From positions 1 to 21,767 of the forward strand of contig CAYTUI010000024.1 in the NCBI GenBank assembly GCA_964441335.1: 21,767 nt of DNA, given 5' to 3'. The notes below the pieces were generated by a model. That model was not told the DNA's origin and searched no databases. It worked only from the letters and a program-made list of their open reading frames with translations. The position numbers and the translations under genes are program-made. The stretch comes from CAYTUI01 sp964441335 (GTDB lineage Bacteria; Patescibacteriota; Patescibacteriia; UBA1558; 2-01-FULL-52-15). The first letter of the stretch is position 1. The number at the start of each line of letters is the position of its first letter. Below are positions 6,961 through 13,405 of this stretch, one piece after another.

Positions 6961-7548
6961 TCACATCTTATTCCCCCCGCCCAGCAATCTTAAAGCTTCC
7001 TTAATGCGTAAACCAAGATCGGTAATATCTGCCGGGATTTTAGTAATAATTGGACGGATTTCTTTTTCTTTATAGCCTAAGGAAATTAAAGCCTCAATAA
7101 CTTGAGTATCGCCGATATTAGCTAAGGAGGTCAGATCAAAGTCAGAAGTGAATTTAATTTTTTCTCTAAGTTCCACAATAATTCTTTCAGCGGTTTTTTT
7201 GCCGATGCCGGCGACTTGTTGCAGTAAAGCCGGATCACCATGAACGACAGCCTTCTTAATTTCTTCCAAAGGAGCAACCGATAAGACAGCTAAAGCGCTA
7301 CGCGGACCGACGCCGGAAATATCTATTAGCTGATTAAAAAAGTCCAAGTCTTCCCAAGTCTCAAAACCGTAAAGATCTAAAATATCTTCCCGAACATGGG
7401 TGTGCGTAAAGAAACTGACGCTATCACCCTTCTTATTTTTCTCTAAAGTTTGGGTCGTTAAAAAAACCTGGTAGCCCAGATTGCCGATATCCAGAACAAC
7501 GTATTTGTCAGTTTTACGGATAATAGTACCCTTAATGAAACTAATCAT
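6961..7548 (-). CDS. ruvA: Holliday junction branch migration complex subunit RuvA
   Basis: A 195-residue protein, the usual length of RuvA, which binds four-way junctions as a tetramer and loads the RuvB motor. The N-terminal OB-fold begins MISFIKGTIIRKTDKYVVLDIGNLGYQVFL and continues to DLYGFETWEDL. Two helix-hairpin-helix motifs follow: ISGVGPRSALAVLS (about 78-91) and VAGIGKKTAERIIVELREKI (about 112-131). The last 50 residues (LISLGYKEKEIRPII ... GLRIKEALRLLGG) form the small domain that contacts RuvB. The start ATG 7548 gives the canonical MI(S)xxxG N terminus. It is divergent from uvrB with a 93-base spacer. ruvB and ruvC are not in the window. Confidence 0.97.
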   Translation of the reverse strand: MISFIKGTIIRKTDKYVVLDIGNLGYQVFLTTQTLEKNKKGDSVSFFTHTHVREDILDLYGFETWEDLDFFNQLIDISGVGPRSALAVLSVAPLEEIKKAVVHGDPALLQQVAGIGKKTAERIIVELREKIKFTSDFDLTSLANIGDTQVIEALISLGYKEKEIRPIITKIPADITDLGLRIKEALRLLGGGNKM

Positions 7549-7641
7549 AGGCTAACTTTAGTATATTTAGCATTAAAAATCAATCATTGTTAGCCTGTGG
7601 CTTGTGGCTTGTGGCCGGTAAGTAGTAGAATGACTTTACTT

Positions 7642-9618
7642 ATGTCAGATAAATTTGTTATAAAATCAAAGTATAAACCGCAGGCTGATCAGCCAAAAGC
7701 TATCAAGGATTTGCTAGTGGGTGTTGGCAAACGATATCGGGACCAGACCTTATTAGGCGTGACAGGCTCGGGTAAGACTTTTACAGTGGCTAATGTAGTG
7801 GCGAAATTAAATCGCCCGACTTTAGTTATCTCTCATAACAAGACTTTAGCCGCGCAGTTGGCTTCGGAATTTCAGACTTATTTTCCTAATAACGCTGTTC
7901 ATTACTTTGTTTCATATTACGATTATTATCAGCCGGAAGCTTATTTGCCGGCCAGCGATACGCATATAGATAAGGAAACCCAAATCAACGAAGAAATTGA
8001 TCGTCTGCGTCACGCCGCTACCCAGGCGCTGTTAACCAGACGCGATGTCTTGATTGTGGCCTCGGTTTCCTGTATTTATGGTTTGGGTTCACCGGTGGAG
8101 TATAATAATGTTCGTATAACTTTTGACGTCAATAAGGATTTCCAGCGTTATAAGATTTTAGGTCGGCTAAATTTTTTGCAGTATGAGCGCAACGATACAG
8201 TTTTGGTCCGCGGCAGTTATACAGTCAGAGGTGAGTTACTGGAAATTTTCCCCAGCAGTGAGGACGAGCATTTTTATCGGTTACAGTTTAGTGGTGATAC
8301 TTTGGAAAAAATTTTTAAAGTTCATTTTTTGACTAAAGAGATATTGGAGGATTTAAAACAGTTGACGATTTTTCCGGCCAAACATTTTTTAGCGCCCGAA
8401 GAAAGTGTCCGGACAGCTTTACCCAATATTGAGCAGGAAATGAAACAACGCATCAGTTATTTTAAAAAGCATAATAAATTGATTGAGGCCCAGCGAATTG
8501 AAGAAAGAACGAAGTATGATTTGGAAATGATACGGACTGTCGGTTACTGCAACGGTATTGAAAATTATTCGCGTCAGTTGTCAGGTCGTCGGGCCGGGCA
8601 GCCGCCAGATACTTTACTTGATTATTTTCCTGACGATTTTTTAACTATCATTGATGAGTCGCATATTACTATTCCGCAGATACGAGGCATGTATATGGGT
8701 GATAAGGCGCGTAAACAGACCTTGATAGATTACGGCTGGCGGCTGCCCTCGGCCGCGGATAACCGACCGTTGAATTTTGAGGAGTTTCGCCAGCGCAGCG
8801 GTCAGACTATTTATATGTCGGCCACACCTAGCGACTGGGAGTTATCTGTGTCCAAGCAAGTGGCCGAGCAAATAGTCCGACCGACCGGTTTGCTGGATCC
8901 GGAAATTGAAGTGCGTAAGACAGCCGGTCAAATTGACGATGCGGTAGTGGAAATTTTGGCCAGAGTAAAGAACGGTCAGCGCGTTTTATTGACCACTCTG
9001 ACTAAAGTTTTGGCCGAAGATATTACCGAATTATTATTAGAAAGGGGTATTAAAGCGCAGTACCTGCATTCCGAGGTTGATACTTTGGACCGCTTGGAAA
9101 TATTACGGGATTTGCGGCAGGGCAAATATGACGTGTTGGTGGGCATTAATTTGTTGAGGGAGGGGCTGGATTTGCCGGAGGTTTCCTTAGTGCTGATTTT
9201 GGACGCTGATAAAGAAGGATTTTTGCGCAGTGAAACGTCCATGATTCAGATTATTGGACGGGCCGCGCGACATGTTGAAGGTAAAGCTATAATGTATGCT
9301 GACAGGGTTACCAGATCCATGAAATCGGCCATTGATGAAACCAGACGCCGTCGCCGCAGGCAGATTGCTTATAATAGCCAGCATAAGATTACCCCGACCT
9401 CTATTATTAAAGAGATTAAAAAGACTTTGCTTAAAGGTTTGGATGTCAAGCAGGAATTTAAGGATGAGATAAAAAATATGTCAGTTGATGAAAAGGATTT
9501 TTTGCGCCACTCTTTGGAACAGCAGATGCAATTGGCGGCTGACAATCTGGAGTTTGAAAAAGCCGCCCGCTTAAGGGATCAGCTGACGGTTTTAAAAAGT
9601 AATAAGTTTAAAAAGTAA
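7642..9618 (+). CDS. uvrB: UvrABC excision nuclease subunit B
   Basis: 658 residues from ATG 7642. UvrB is the damage-verifying helicase of nucleotide excision repair. The Walker A motif is GVTGSGKT (39-46). The damage-probing beta-hairpin region is VSYYDYYQPEAYLP (about 90-103). The Walker B/DEAD-like motif is TIIDESH (about 335-341). Helicase motifs V/VI are LREGLDLPEVSLVLILDA and IQIIGRAARH. The C-terminal UVR domain (LEQQMQLAADNLEFEKAARL) binds UvrC. The open frame extends 15 codons upstream to 7597, but that part comes from repeated CTTGTGG words. MSDKFVIKSKYKPQADQPKAI is the natural family N terminus. No Shine-Dalgarno sequence precedes it. All catalytic motifs look intact. Confidence 0.97.
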   Translation: MSDKFVIKSKYKPQADQPKAIKDLLVGVGKRYRDQTLLGVTGSGKTFTVANVVAKLNRPTLVISHNKTLAAQLASEFQTYFPNNAVHYFVSYYDYYQPEAYLPASDTHIDKETQINEEIDRLRHAATQALLTRRDVLIVASVSCIYGLGSPVEYNNVRITFDVNKDFQRYKILGRLNFLQYERNDTVLVRGSYTVRGELLEIFPSSEDEHFYRLQFSGDTLEKIFKVHFLTKEILEDLKQLTIFPAKHFLAPEESVRTALPNIEQEMKQRISYFKKHNKLIEAQRIEERTKYDLEMIRTVGYCNGIENYSRQLSGRRAGQPPDTLLDYFPDDFLTIIDESHITIPQIRGMYMGDKARKQTLIDYGWRLPSAADNRPLNFEEFRQRSGQTIYMSATPSDWELSVSKQVAEQIVRPTGLLDPEIEVRKTAGQIDDAVVEILARVKNGQRVLLTTLTKVLAEDITELLLERGIKAQYLHSEVDTLDRLEILRDLRQGKYDVLVGINLLREGLDLPEVSLVLILDADKEGFLRSETSMIQIIGRAARHVEGKAIMYADRVTRSMKSAIDETRRRRRRQIAYNSQHKITPTSIIKEIKKTLLKGLDVKQEFKDEIKNMSVDEKDFLRHSLEQQMQLAADNLEFEKAARLRDQLTVLKSNKFKK

Positions 9619-9634
9619 CAGTTCGCTTGTCTAA

Positions 9635-9752
9635 CCTCCCCTTCCACCAGTCACTCGACCCCGAAGGGTCTCGGACCCTGAGCGGGAGGTGGACCAGAGC
9701 AGGGGAGGATAAAGCCCGCCCGCCACGACTGCCATCGGGCATGTCGGGCGGG
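9635..9752. repeat. Two consecutive long hairpins downstream of uvrB
   Basis: Hairpin 1 pairs CCTCCCC (9635-9641) with GGGGAGG (9702-9708), with CCACC/GGTGG and GACCC/GGGTC pairs inside. Hairpin 2 pairs CCCGCCCG (9715-9722) with CGGGCGGG (9745-9752), with further inner pairs. Neither is followed by a T tract on either strand, so they look like repetitive extragenic palindromes. They may still protect the uvrB 3' end. Confidence 0.6.
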
Positions 9753-9772
9753 GAGGGGATGGAGAGTTATTT

Positions 9773-10867
9773 ATGAAAAAAAGAGTCCTAATCTTTGGGT
9801 CATTCGATATTATTCATCCCGGCCATGCCTATTTGATAAAGGAGGCGCAAAAAGACGGGCAGGTTTTTGTTTGTTTGGCCCGCGACGAAACAATAAAAAA
9901 AGTTAAAGGCCAGTTACCGCATTTTTCAGAACAAGAAAGAGCCCAACACTTGGAAGAAAAAGGCTTGACGGTTGTCTTGGGCAGTTTGGGTGATAAGTAT
10001 GAAGTTTTTCGGCAGGTTAAACCCGAAGTAGTAGTTTTGGGTTACGACCAACAAGTTTTTGTTGAAGGCTTAGAAAAAGTAATTAAAGAAGAAGGCTATC
10101 AGACAGAGATTAAGCGCTGTCAGCCGTTACAGCCACAGTTTTTTAAAAGCAGTAAGTTAAGATCAATCATTGAAGATCAAGACAGTGGCTTTTTACTGAT
10201 TAACAAACCTATTGGTCAGCCATCATTTAAAACCGTGGTGGTGTTGCGAAAGCATACCGGACAAAAAAAGATTGGCTTTGCCGGAACTTTAGATCCGCTG
10301 GCCAGTGGCTTATTGGTTGTTGGTTTAAATCGGGCGACCAGATTATTAGATGCCTGGCATTTATTTCCCAAAGAATATCTGGGGGAAATAACTTTGGGTG
10401 CTGTCACTGATACTTTTGATGCCGAGGGCGCAATTTTGGCTGTCAGTAATCGGGAAGTTACCAAACAGGAGATTGATCGAGCGGTGCAGAAATTTATCGG
10501 ACGCATTGAACAGCAACCGCCGAGTTTTTCCGCTAAGAAAATTGCCGGCCGTAAAGCTTATGAATTGGCTCGGGCGGGTAAAGAAGTGTGTTTAAGAAAA
10601 CAGCAAATTGAAATTTATGAATTACGAATTATGGATTATCAGTATCCGGTTTTAAAAATTAAAGTGCTTTGCTCTAGCGGAACTTACATCCGCTGTTTAG
10701 CTAATGATATTGGTCATGAATTGGGAGTGGGCGGTTATTTGTCGGCTTTACAACGAACAGCTATTGGTCCGTTTAGAGTTGAGCAAGCAAAGACGGTGGA
10801 GGAGATTATAGATTGGCGGAAAGAGTTAATATCCGTTAACACTTTATTGGATGGTTTAAAAAAATAG
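9773..10867 (+). CDS. truB: Fusion: RibL-like nucleotidyltransferase + tRNA pseudouridine-55 synthase TruB
   Basis: A 364-residue two-domain protein. Residues 1-135 are a cytidylyltransferase-like (HIGH superfamily) domain: RVLIFGSFDIIHPGHAYLI with the HxGH motif at 15-18, LARDETIKKVKG (35-46), VVLGSLGDKYEVFRQVKPEV (67-86), VLGYDQQ (88-94) and a final SSKLR. The ARDET-KxKG, LGSLGDKYE and LGYDQ blocks resemble the archaeal FAD synthase RibL more than RfaE or TagD. Residues 138-362 are TruB, which makes pseudouridine 55 in the tRNA T loop: LLINKPIGQPSFKTVVVLRK, the catalytic GTLDPLASGLL with Asp174, QQPPSFSAKKIAGRKAYELA, and the C-terminal SSGTYIRCLANDIGHELG. TruB proper would start near residue 138 without its own ATG or Shine-Dalgarno site, so this is one protein. 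ATG 9773 is preceded by GGAG at about 9-base spacing. Whether the first domain makes FAD is inference. Confidence 0.9.
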   Translation: MKKRVLIFGSFDIIHPGHAYLIKEAQKDGQVFVCLARDETIKKVKGQLPHFSEQERAQHLEEKGLTVVLGSLGDKYEVFRQVKPEVVVLGYDQQVFVEGLEKVIKEEGYQTEIKRCQPLQPQFFKSSKLRSIIEDQDSGFLLINKPIGQPSFKTVVVLRKHTGQKKIGFAGTLDPLASGLLVVGLNRATRLLDAWHLFPKEYLGEITLGAVTDTFDAEGAILAVSNREVTKQEIDRAVQKFIGRIEQQPPSFSAKKIAGRKAYELARAGKEVCLRKQQIEIYELRIMDYQYPVLKIKVLCSSGTYIRCLANDIGHELGVGGYLSALQRTAIGPFRVEQAKTVEEIIDWRKELISVNTLLDGLKK

Positions 10868-10902
10868 AAAAGCCCCGGTCGCGCAACGCGAGATCGGGGC
10901 TT
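10862..10902 (-). terminator. Intrinsic terminator of the structured RNA gene (minus strand)
   Basis: AAGCCCCG and CGGGGCTT pair around an inner CGCG-TTG-CGCG stem. On the minus strand TTCTATTTTTTT follows. On the plus strand no T tract follows, so it works mainly for the minus-strand transcript. It overlaps the last bases of the truB-fusion gene. Confidence 0.75.
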
Positions 10903-11205
10903 GGGCGGAGAGGAGAGGGGTTCTGTTTAGCCACGGGTGACAAGTCACCCAACTGTTGGATATCCCACTGAAGAGGCTGCTTTCGCCAGCCTTTTTTGAC
11001 TCCCTGCAGTTAGTATCCCTACTGCTTGTGGGTTCCTATGAGCCCCCCTTGGACAACGCGGATACGCTTTGGCATCCAAAGGGTTTTGGCTGTTCCCGTT
11101 TCGCCTTTCGGGCTTAAGTTAGCTGACGCACACGCACACTCTGGTACTAATACGTCAGATCACGGGGAATCGAGCTTTCTTTCTTCAGAACCTCGTCCTT
11201 CCTGT
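10903..11205 (-). ncRNA. Unidentified structured RNA of about 300 nt with own promoter and terminator
   Basis: There is no credible protein frame, but there is a promoter at 11210-11237 and a terminator at 10862-10902 on the same strand. The transcript can fold densely. GGTTCTG near the 5' end pairs with CAGAACC near the 3' end and closes the molecule. Inside are CTGACG/CGTCAG, CCCG/CGGG, CCCTTTGGA/TCCAAGGGG (nine pairs with one G-U), GCAGT/ACTGC, GGCTGGCGAAAGCAGCC (GAAA loop) and GGGTGA-CTTG-TCACCC (a CTTG tetraloop). I compared it by eye with tmRNA, RNase P RNA, 6S and SRP RNA. I did not find a CCA-ended tRNA-like part, the tag frame, the RNase P GGAAAGUCC or AGAUGAAU blocks, or the SRP tip. 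It is a real RNA gene candidate of unknown family, or a very divergent housekeeping RNA. Confidence 0.65.
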
Positions 11206-11209
11206 GCCA

Positions 11210-11237
11210 AGAATACCACTCTAATATTTGTTGTCAA
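11210..11237 (-). promoter_or_regulatory. Promoter of the structured RNA
   Basis: TTGACA (11232-11237), 16-base spacer, TATTCT (11210-11215) on the minus strand. The start is predicted near 11204. It lies directly downstream of the terminator that ends the paralogue array. Confidence 0.65.
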
Positions 11238-11241
11238 TATC

Positions 11242-11280
11242 TGAAAAAAAAGAGCCCCGACCGTAGCCGTGGCTCTTGTT
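11242..11280 (-). terminator. Terminator of the paralogue array (bidirectional)
   Basis: AGAGCC/GGCTCT with inner ACGG/CCGT pairs. On the minus strand a run of nine Ts follows. On the plus strand TTGTTTGTTGTTTT follows, so it may also stop plus-strand readthrough. Confidence 0.8.
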
Positions 11281-11330
11281 TGTTGTTTTCCTCCCGATGT
11301 TTGGCGCCTCTTGGTTTGGATGCCGCATTA

Positions 11331-11606
11331 CTAATCACCAGATCCGCGCCTGACGTCTTGCCAGATCACCCTCGGCGGTTTGTGTTCGCGTTCGAAGATA
11401 AGCACCCCCAGAGCTTCCAGACTGTATAGGACATCAAGTTCCGTGACGCCCGGACCGAAGTCCAGATTATGCCGTCGGGTAAACTCGCCGATACTTTTCA
11501 GCGAGCGCCACTTGAATTTGGAGTCCCTGATAAAGGCTGTCAGTTTTTCTCGGCTCTCCTTGGGCGAAAACAGTCTCTTTGCTTTAACCGTTTTCTTTTT
11601 CGTCAT
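11331..11606 (-). CDS. Small paralogous protein A, possible winged-helix domain
   Basis: 91 residues, unrecognised family. A lysine-rich head (MTKKKTVKAKR) leads into one copy of a domain of about 75 residues shared with the two genes upstream in the transcript. Shared features are SREKLTAFIRDS (18-29), SLKSIGEFTRRHN (35-47), the hallmark LDFGPGVTELDVL (48-60), SLEALGVL (62-69) and PPRVIW (77-82). The pattern helix, helix, short turn, helix, then two strands with PPRVIW resembles a winged helix; this is inference. A very strong Shine-Dalgarno (AAGGAGGT) lies 6 bases before ATG 11606, unlike most genes here. It is the last gene of a three-gene minus-strand unit, 17 bases after gene B, and ends 51 bases before the array terminator. 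Confidence 0.8.
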   Translation of the reverse strand: MTKKKTVKAKRLFSPKESREKLTAFIRDSKFKWRSLKSIGEFTRRHNLDFGPGVTELDVLYSLEALGVLIFEREHKPPRVIWQDVRRGSGD

Positions 11607-11623
11607 CTAACCACCTCCTTGGT

Positions 11624-11875
11624 CTAGTGACCGATGAAGAACACCCGAGTTGGATTCCCTTGAACCATCCTGATAAGGTTGAGACTTGTCAGGCTGAACA
11701 GAACGTCTAGAACATCAACTCCTGGGCCAAAGTCCAGACTCTCTTGTCTGGTATAGTCTACGATTTTATCCAGACCTAGCCCCTCGTGATCGCTCTGTTT
11801 GATGAGTGCTATCAACCTTTCACGACTTTGGGCTGGGGGCACGAACAGCTCGCTGGAAGATTTTTGTTCATCCAT
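11624..11875 (-). CDS. Small paralogous protein B, possible winged-helix domain
   Basis: 83 residues with one copy of the same domain: SRERLIALIKQS (17-28), LDKIVDYTRQES (35-46), LDFGPGVDVLDVL (47-59), SLTSLNLI (61-68) and TRVFF in place of PPRVIW. No signal peptide or membrane segment. The Shine-Dalgarno AGGAG is 5 bases before ATG 11875. Gaps are 24 bases to the upstream gene and 17 to the downstream one, so the three genes are co-transcribed. Function unknown; a DNA- or protein-binding adaptor would fit the domain size. Confidence 0.78.
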   Translation of the reverse strand: MDEQKSSSELFVPPAQSRERLIALIKQSDHEGLGLDKIVDYTRQESLDFGPGVDVLDVLFSLTSLNLIRMVQGNPTRVFFIGH

Positions 11876-11899
11876 GGCGTCTCCTACTCTGGTCAGCCT

Positions 11900-12463
11900 T
11901 TAGGTTGATTTGACCGCTTTGGCCGTGTTCCAGATCACTCTGGGTGGATCGCTCTCGTCATCGTAGTGAAGCAGACCCACAGTTTCCCAGGCGTCCAAGA
12001 TGTCAAACTCGTCAACGTGGCAACCGAAGTCCAGCTTGTTGTTGCGGACGAAGTCCATGATCTCCTCCCGCGTGGCTTGCTTGTTCTGGTAAGAGATGTA
12101 TCTCAACAACAGCTGACGACTGCGGTGGAAAGACCAAACCTCCGGTGTGGGCATGGCATCCAAATCAGCCAACAGTTGCGATGAGACAAATCCCTCTGGC
12201 CAAGTGACTTTCACCATCTTGGTACTCATGTCAATCACGATTCTTCCGGCGGATTGCATTCCCAGTAGAACGTCCCTGTAGTCTACCCCTGGACCGAAGT
12301 TCAGGTCAGCGTCTTCGTCGAATTGTACGATTTCCGGCAATGAGCGTTGGCGTCCCGGGCTGGTGAGCAGCCAATAGATCAGGATTTGCCTGCTCAATTT
12401 GGGGTAATGAAAATCGCTTGAGAAGAAGATCTGGGCGATCATGGGATGGAGCGGAGCTAGCAT
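11900..12463 (-). CDS. Two-domain paralogous protein C, tandem copies of the same domain
   Basis: 187 residues carrying two copies of the array domain. Copy 1 has SRQILIYWLL (24-33), SLPEIVQFDED (41-51), LNFGPGVDYRDVL (54-66) and VKVTW (84-88). Copy 2 has SRQLLLRYIS (115-124), TREEIMDFVRNNK (131-143), LDFGCHVDEFDIL (144-156), VGLLHY (162-167) and PPRVIW (173-178). The second copy has lost the GPG (GCH instead), the only such change among the four copies. AAGGAGGT stands 4 bases before ATG 12463. It is the first gene of the unit, driven by the promoter at 12496-12524. I do not recognise the family; two wings in one chain would suit binding to a repeated or palindromic target. Confidence 0.8.
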   Translation of the reverse strand: MLAPLHPMIAQIFFSSDFHYPKLSRQILIYWLLTSPGRQRSLPEIVQFDEDADLNFGPGVDYRDVLLGMQSAGRIVIDMSTKMVKVTWPEGFVSSQLLADLDAMPTPEVWSFHRSRQLLLRYISYQNKQATREEIMDFVRNNKLDFGCHVDEFDILDAWETVGLLHYDDESDPPRVIWNTAKAVKST

Positions 12464-12495
12464 GGTAACCTCCTTGGTTGGAAAGAGCTAGGGCT

Positions 12496-12524
12496 ACAAT
12501 AGTACAAAGTTAAATATTTGTAAA
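12496..12524 (-). promoter_or_regulatory. Promoter of the paralogue array
   Basis: TTTACA (12519-12524), 17-base spacer, TATTGT (12496-12501) on the minus strand. Start near 12489, giving a leader of about 26 bases that ends in AAGGAGGTTACC. It is divergent from the rpsT promoter; the two -35 boxes are 63 bases apart. Confidence 0.65.
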
Positions 12525-12587
12525 AAGGCTAAAAGATTAGCACAAAAGCTGCAAAAAATTAGTCTAAGACCTTTAATTCATTGAGCC

Positions 12588-12616
12588 TTGATTTTATCTG
12601 GGTTTCATGATATTCT
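12588..12616 (+). promoter_or_regulatory. Promoter of rpsT
   Basis: TTGATT (12588-12593), 17-base spacer, TATTCT (12611-12616). Start near 12623, so the rpsT leader is only about 22 bases and lacks a Shine-Dalgarno sequence. Confidence 0.65.
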
Positions 12617-12644
12617 CTGCTGGTTAATAAATTAATTAGCGCTA

Positions 12645-12917
12645 ATGCCACAAAAGAAATCAGCCAAGAAGGAACTTCGCAAAGGTCTAAAATTATCCAA
12701 CCGAAATCAATTGGTCAGACGTAATATCAAAGAGATAATTAAGGACGCCAGCAAAGCTATTGAAGCCGGAGACGCCACTAAGGCAGTTGAGGCTTATAAG
12801 AGATTGCAGAAGGCCGTTGATAAAGCGGTCAAGTCCGACATCTTCAAAAGTAATACCGGTAATCGTAAAAAGTCCCGTATCGGGAAGAAGATTACTAAAT
12901 TATCGGGTAGCAAATAG
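12645..12917 (+). CDS. rpsT: Small ribosomal subunit protein S20
   Basis: 90 residues, highly basic, the usual length of bS20, which binds 16S rRNA early in 30S assembly. It starts MPQKKSAKKELRKGLKLSNR, the KSAKK-x-LR motif typical of the family. The end NTGNRKKSRIGKKITKL matches the NxAARKKSRLxKxLN C-terminal signature. The middle is a long helix with IEAGDATKAVEAYKRLQKAVDKAVK. No Shine-Dalgarno sequence. rpsT commonly sits next to holA in bacteria; here the two converge across the four-helix-bundle gene. Confidence 0.96.
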   Translation: MPQKKSAKKELRKGLKLSNRNQLVRRNIKEIIKDASKAIEAGDATKAVEAYKRLQKAVDKAVKSDIFKSNTGNRKKSRIGKKITKLSGSK

Positions 12918-12998
12918 CTGATAGCGTATAGCTTGGAGCTGCTGATGGGTGATAGGAGGAAGTTGATCGTCTAAAAATTATTTAGGAAAAGCGATTTT

Positions 12999-13349
12999 AT
13001 GTTTAGATTCGAGAACCTTGATATTTGGAGGGAGAGTTTGGCGTACGCTAATACAATTTATGATTTGACACAGAGTTTTCCCAAGGAAGAACGATATGGT
13101 TTGGTGTCTCAATTAAGAAGATCGGCCGTTTCTATTTCTGCTAATATCGCCGAAGGCGCCGCAGCGGTCAGCCACAATGAATTTAGATTATTTATAAATT
13201 ACAGCACCCGCTCCTTATCAGAAAATATATCGGAGCTACATATTGCAAGAGATAGGGGTCACATTGGTAATGCGGATTTTCTTATAATATATAATAAAGC
13301 GGAGGCTCTCATAAAAAGGATAACCGCTTTTAAAAAATCATTACGGTAA
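12999..13349 (+). CDS. Four-helix-bundle protein (23S rRNA intervening-sequence / S23 type)
   Basis: 116 residues. The family is recognised from FENLDIWRESLAYANTIYDL at the start, the LVSQLRRSAVSISANIAEGA core (about 39-58), FRLFINYSTRSLSE, and ALIKRITAFKKSL at the end. Members form four-helix bundles that assemble as pentamers. Some are encoded inside 23S rRNA intervening sequences but most, as here, are free-standing and of unknown function. No rRNA gene is near. ATG 12999 has only a weak AGGA upstream. It is 81 bases after rpsT and could be co-transcribed with it. Confidence 0.92.
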   Translation: MFRFENLDIWRESLAYANTIYDLTQSFPKEERYGLVSQLRRSAVSISANIAEGAAAVSHNEFRLFINYSTRSLSENISELHIARDRGHIGNADFLIIYNKAEALIKRITAFKKSLR

Positions 13350-13405
13350 TTATTATTACCGACTTTGCCATTCGCCATTAGCTATCAGCCATAAGCTATC
13401 AGTCA

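Noticed and set aside
10903..11205. RNase P RNA or tmRNA as the identity of the structured RNA (AACAGAACCC and CTCGATTCCCC look suggestive).
   Set aside because: The other conserved blocks of each family are missing and the T-loop-like stretch has no complementary stem on its left side.
11026..11244. Plus-strand open frame of 72 codons.
   Set aside because: It runs through the structured RNA gene and its promoter, has no ribosome binding site and no protein-like composition.
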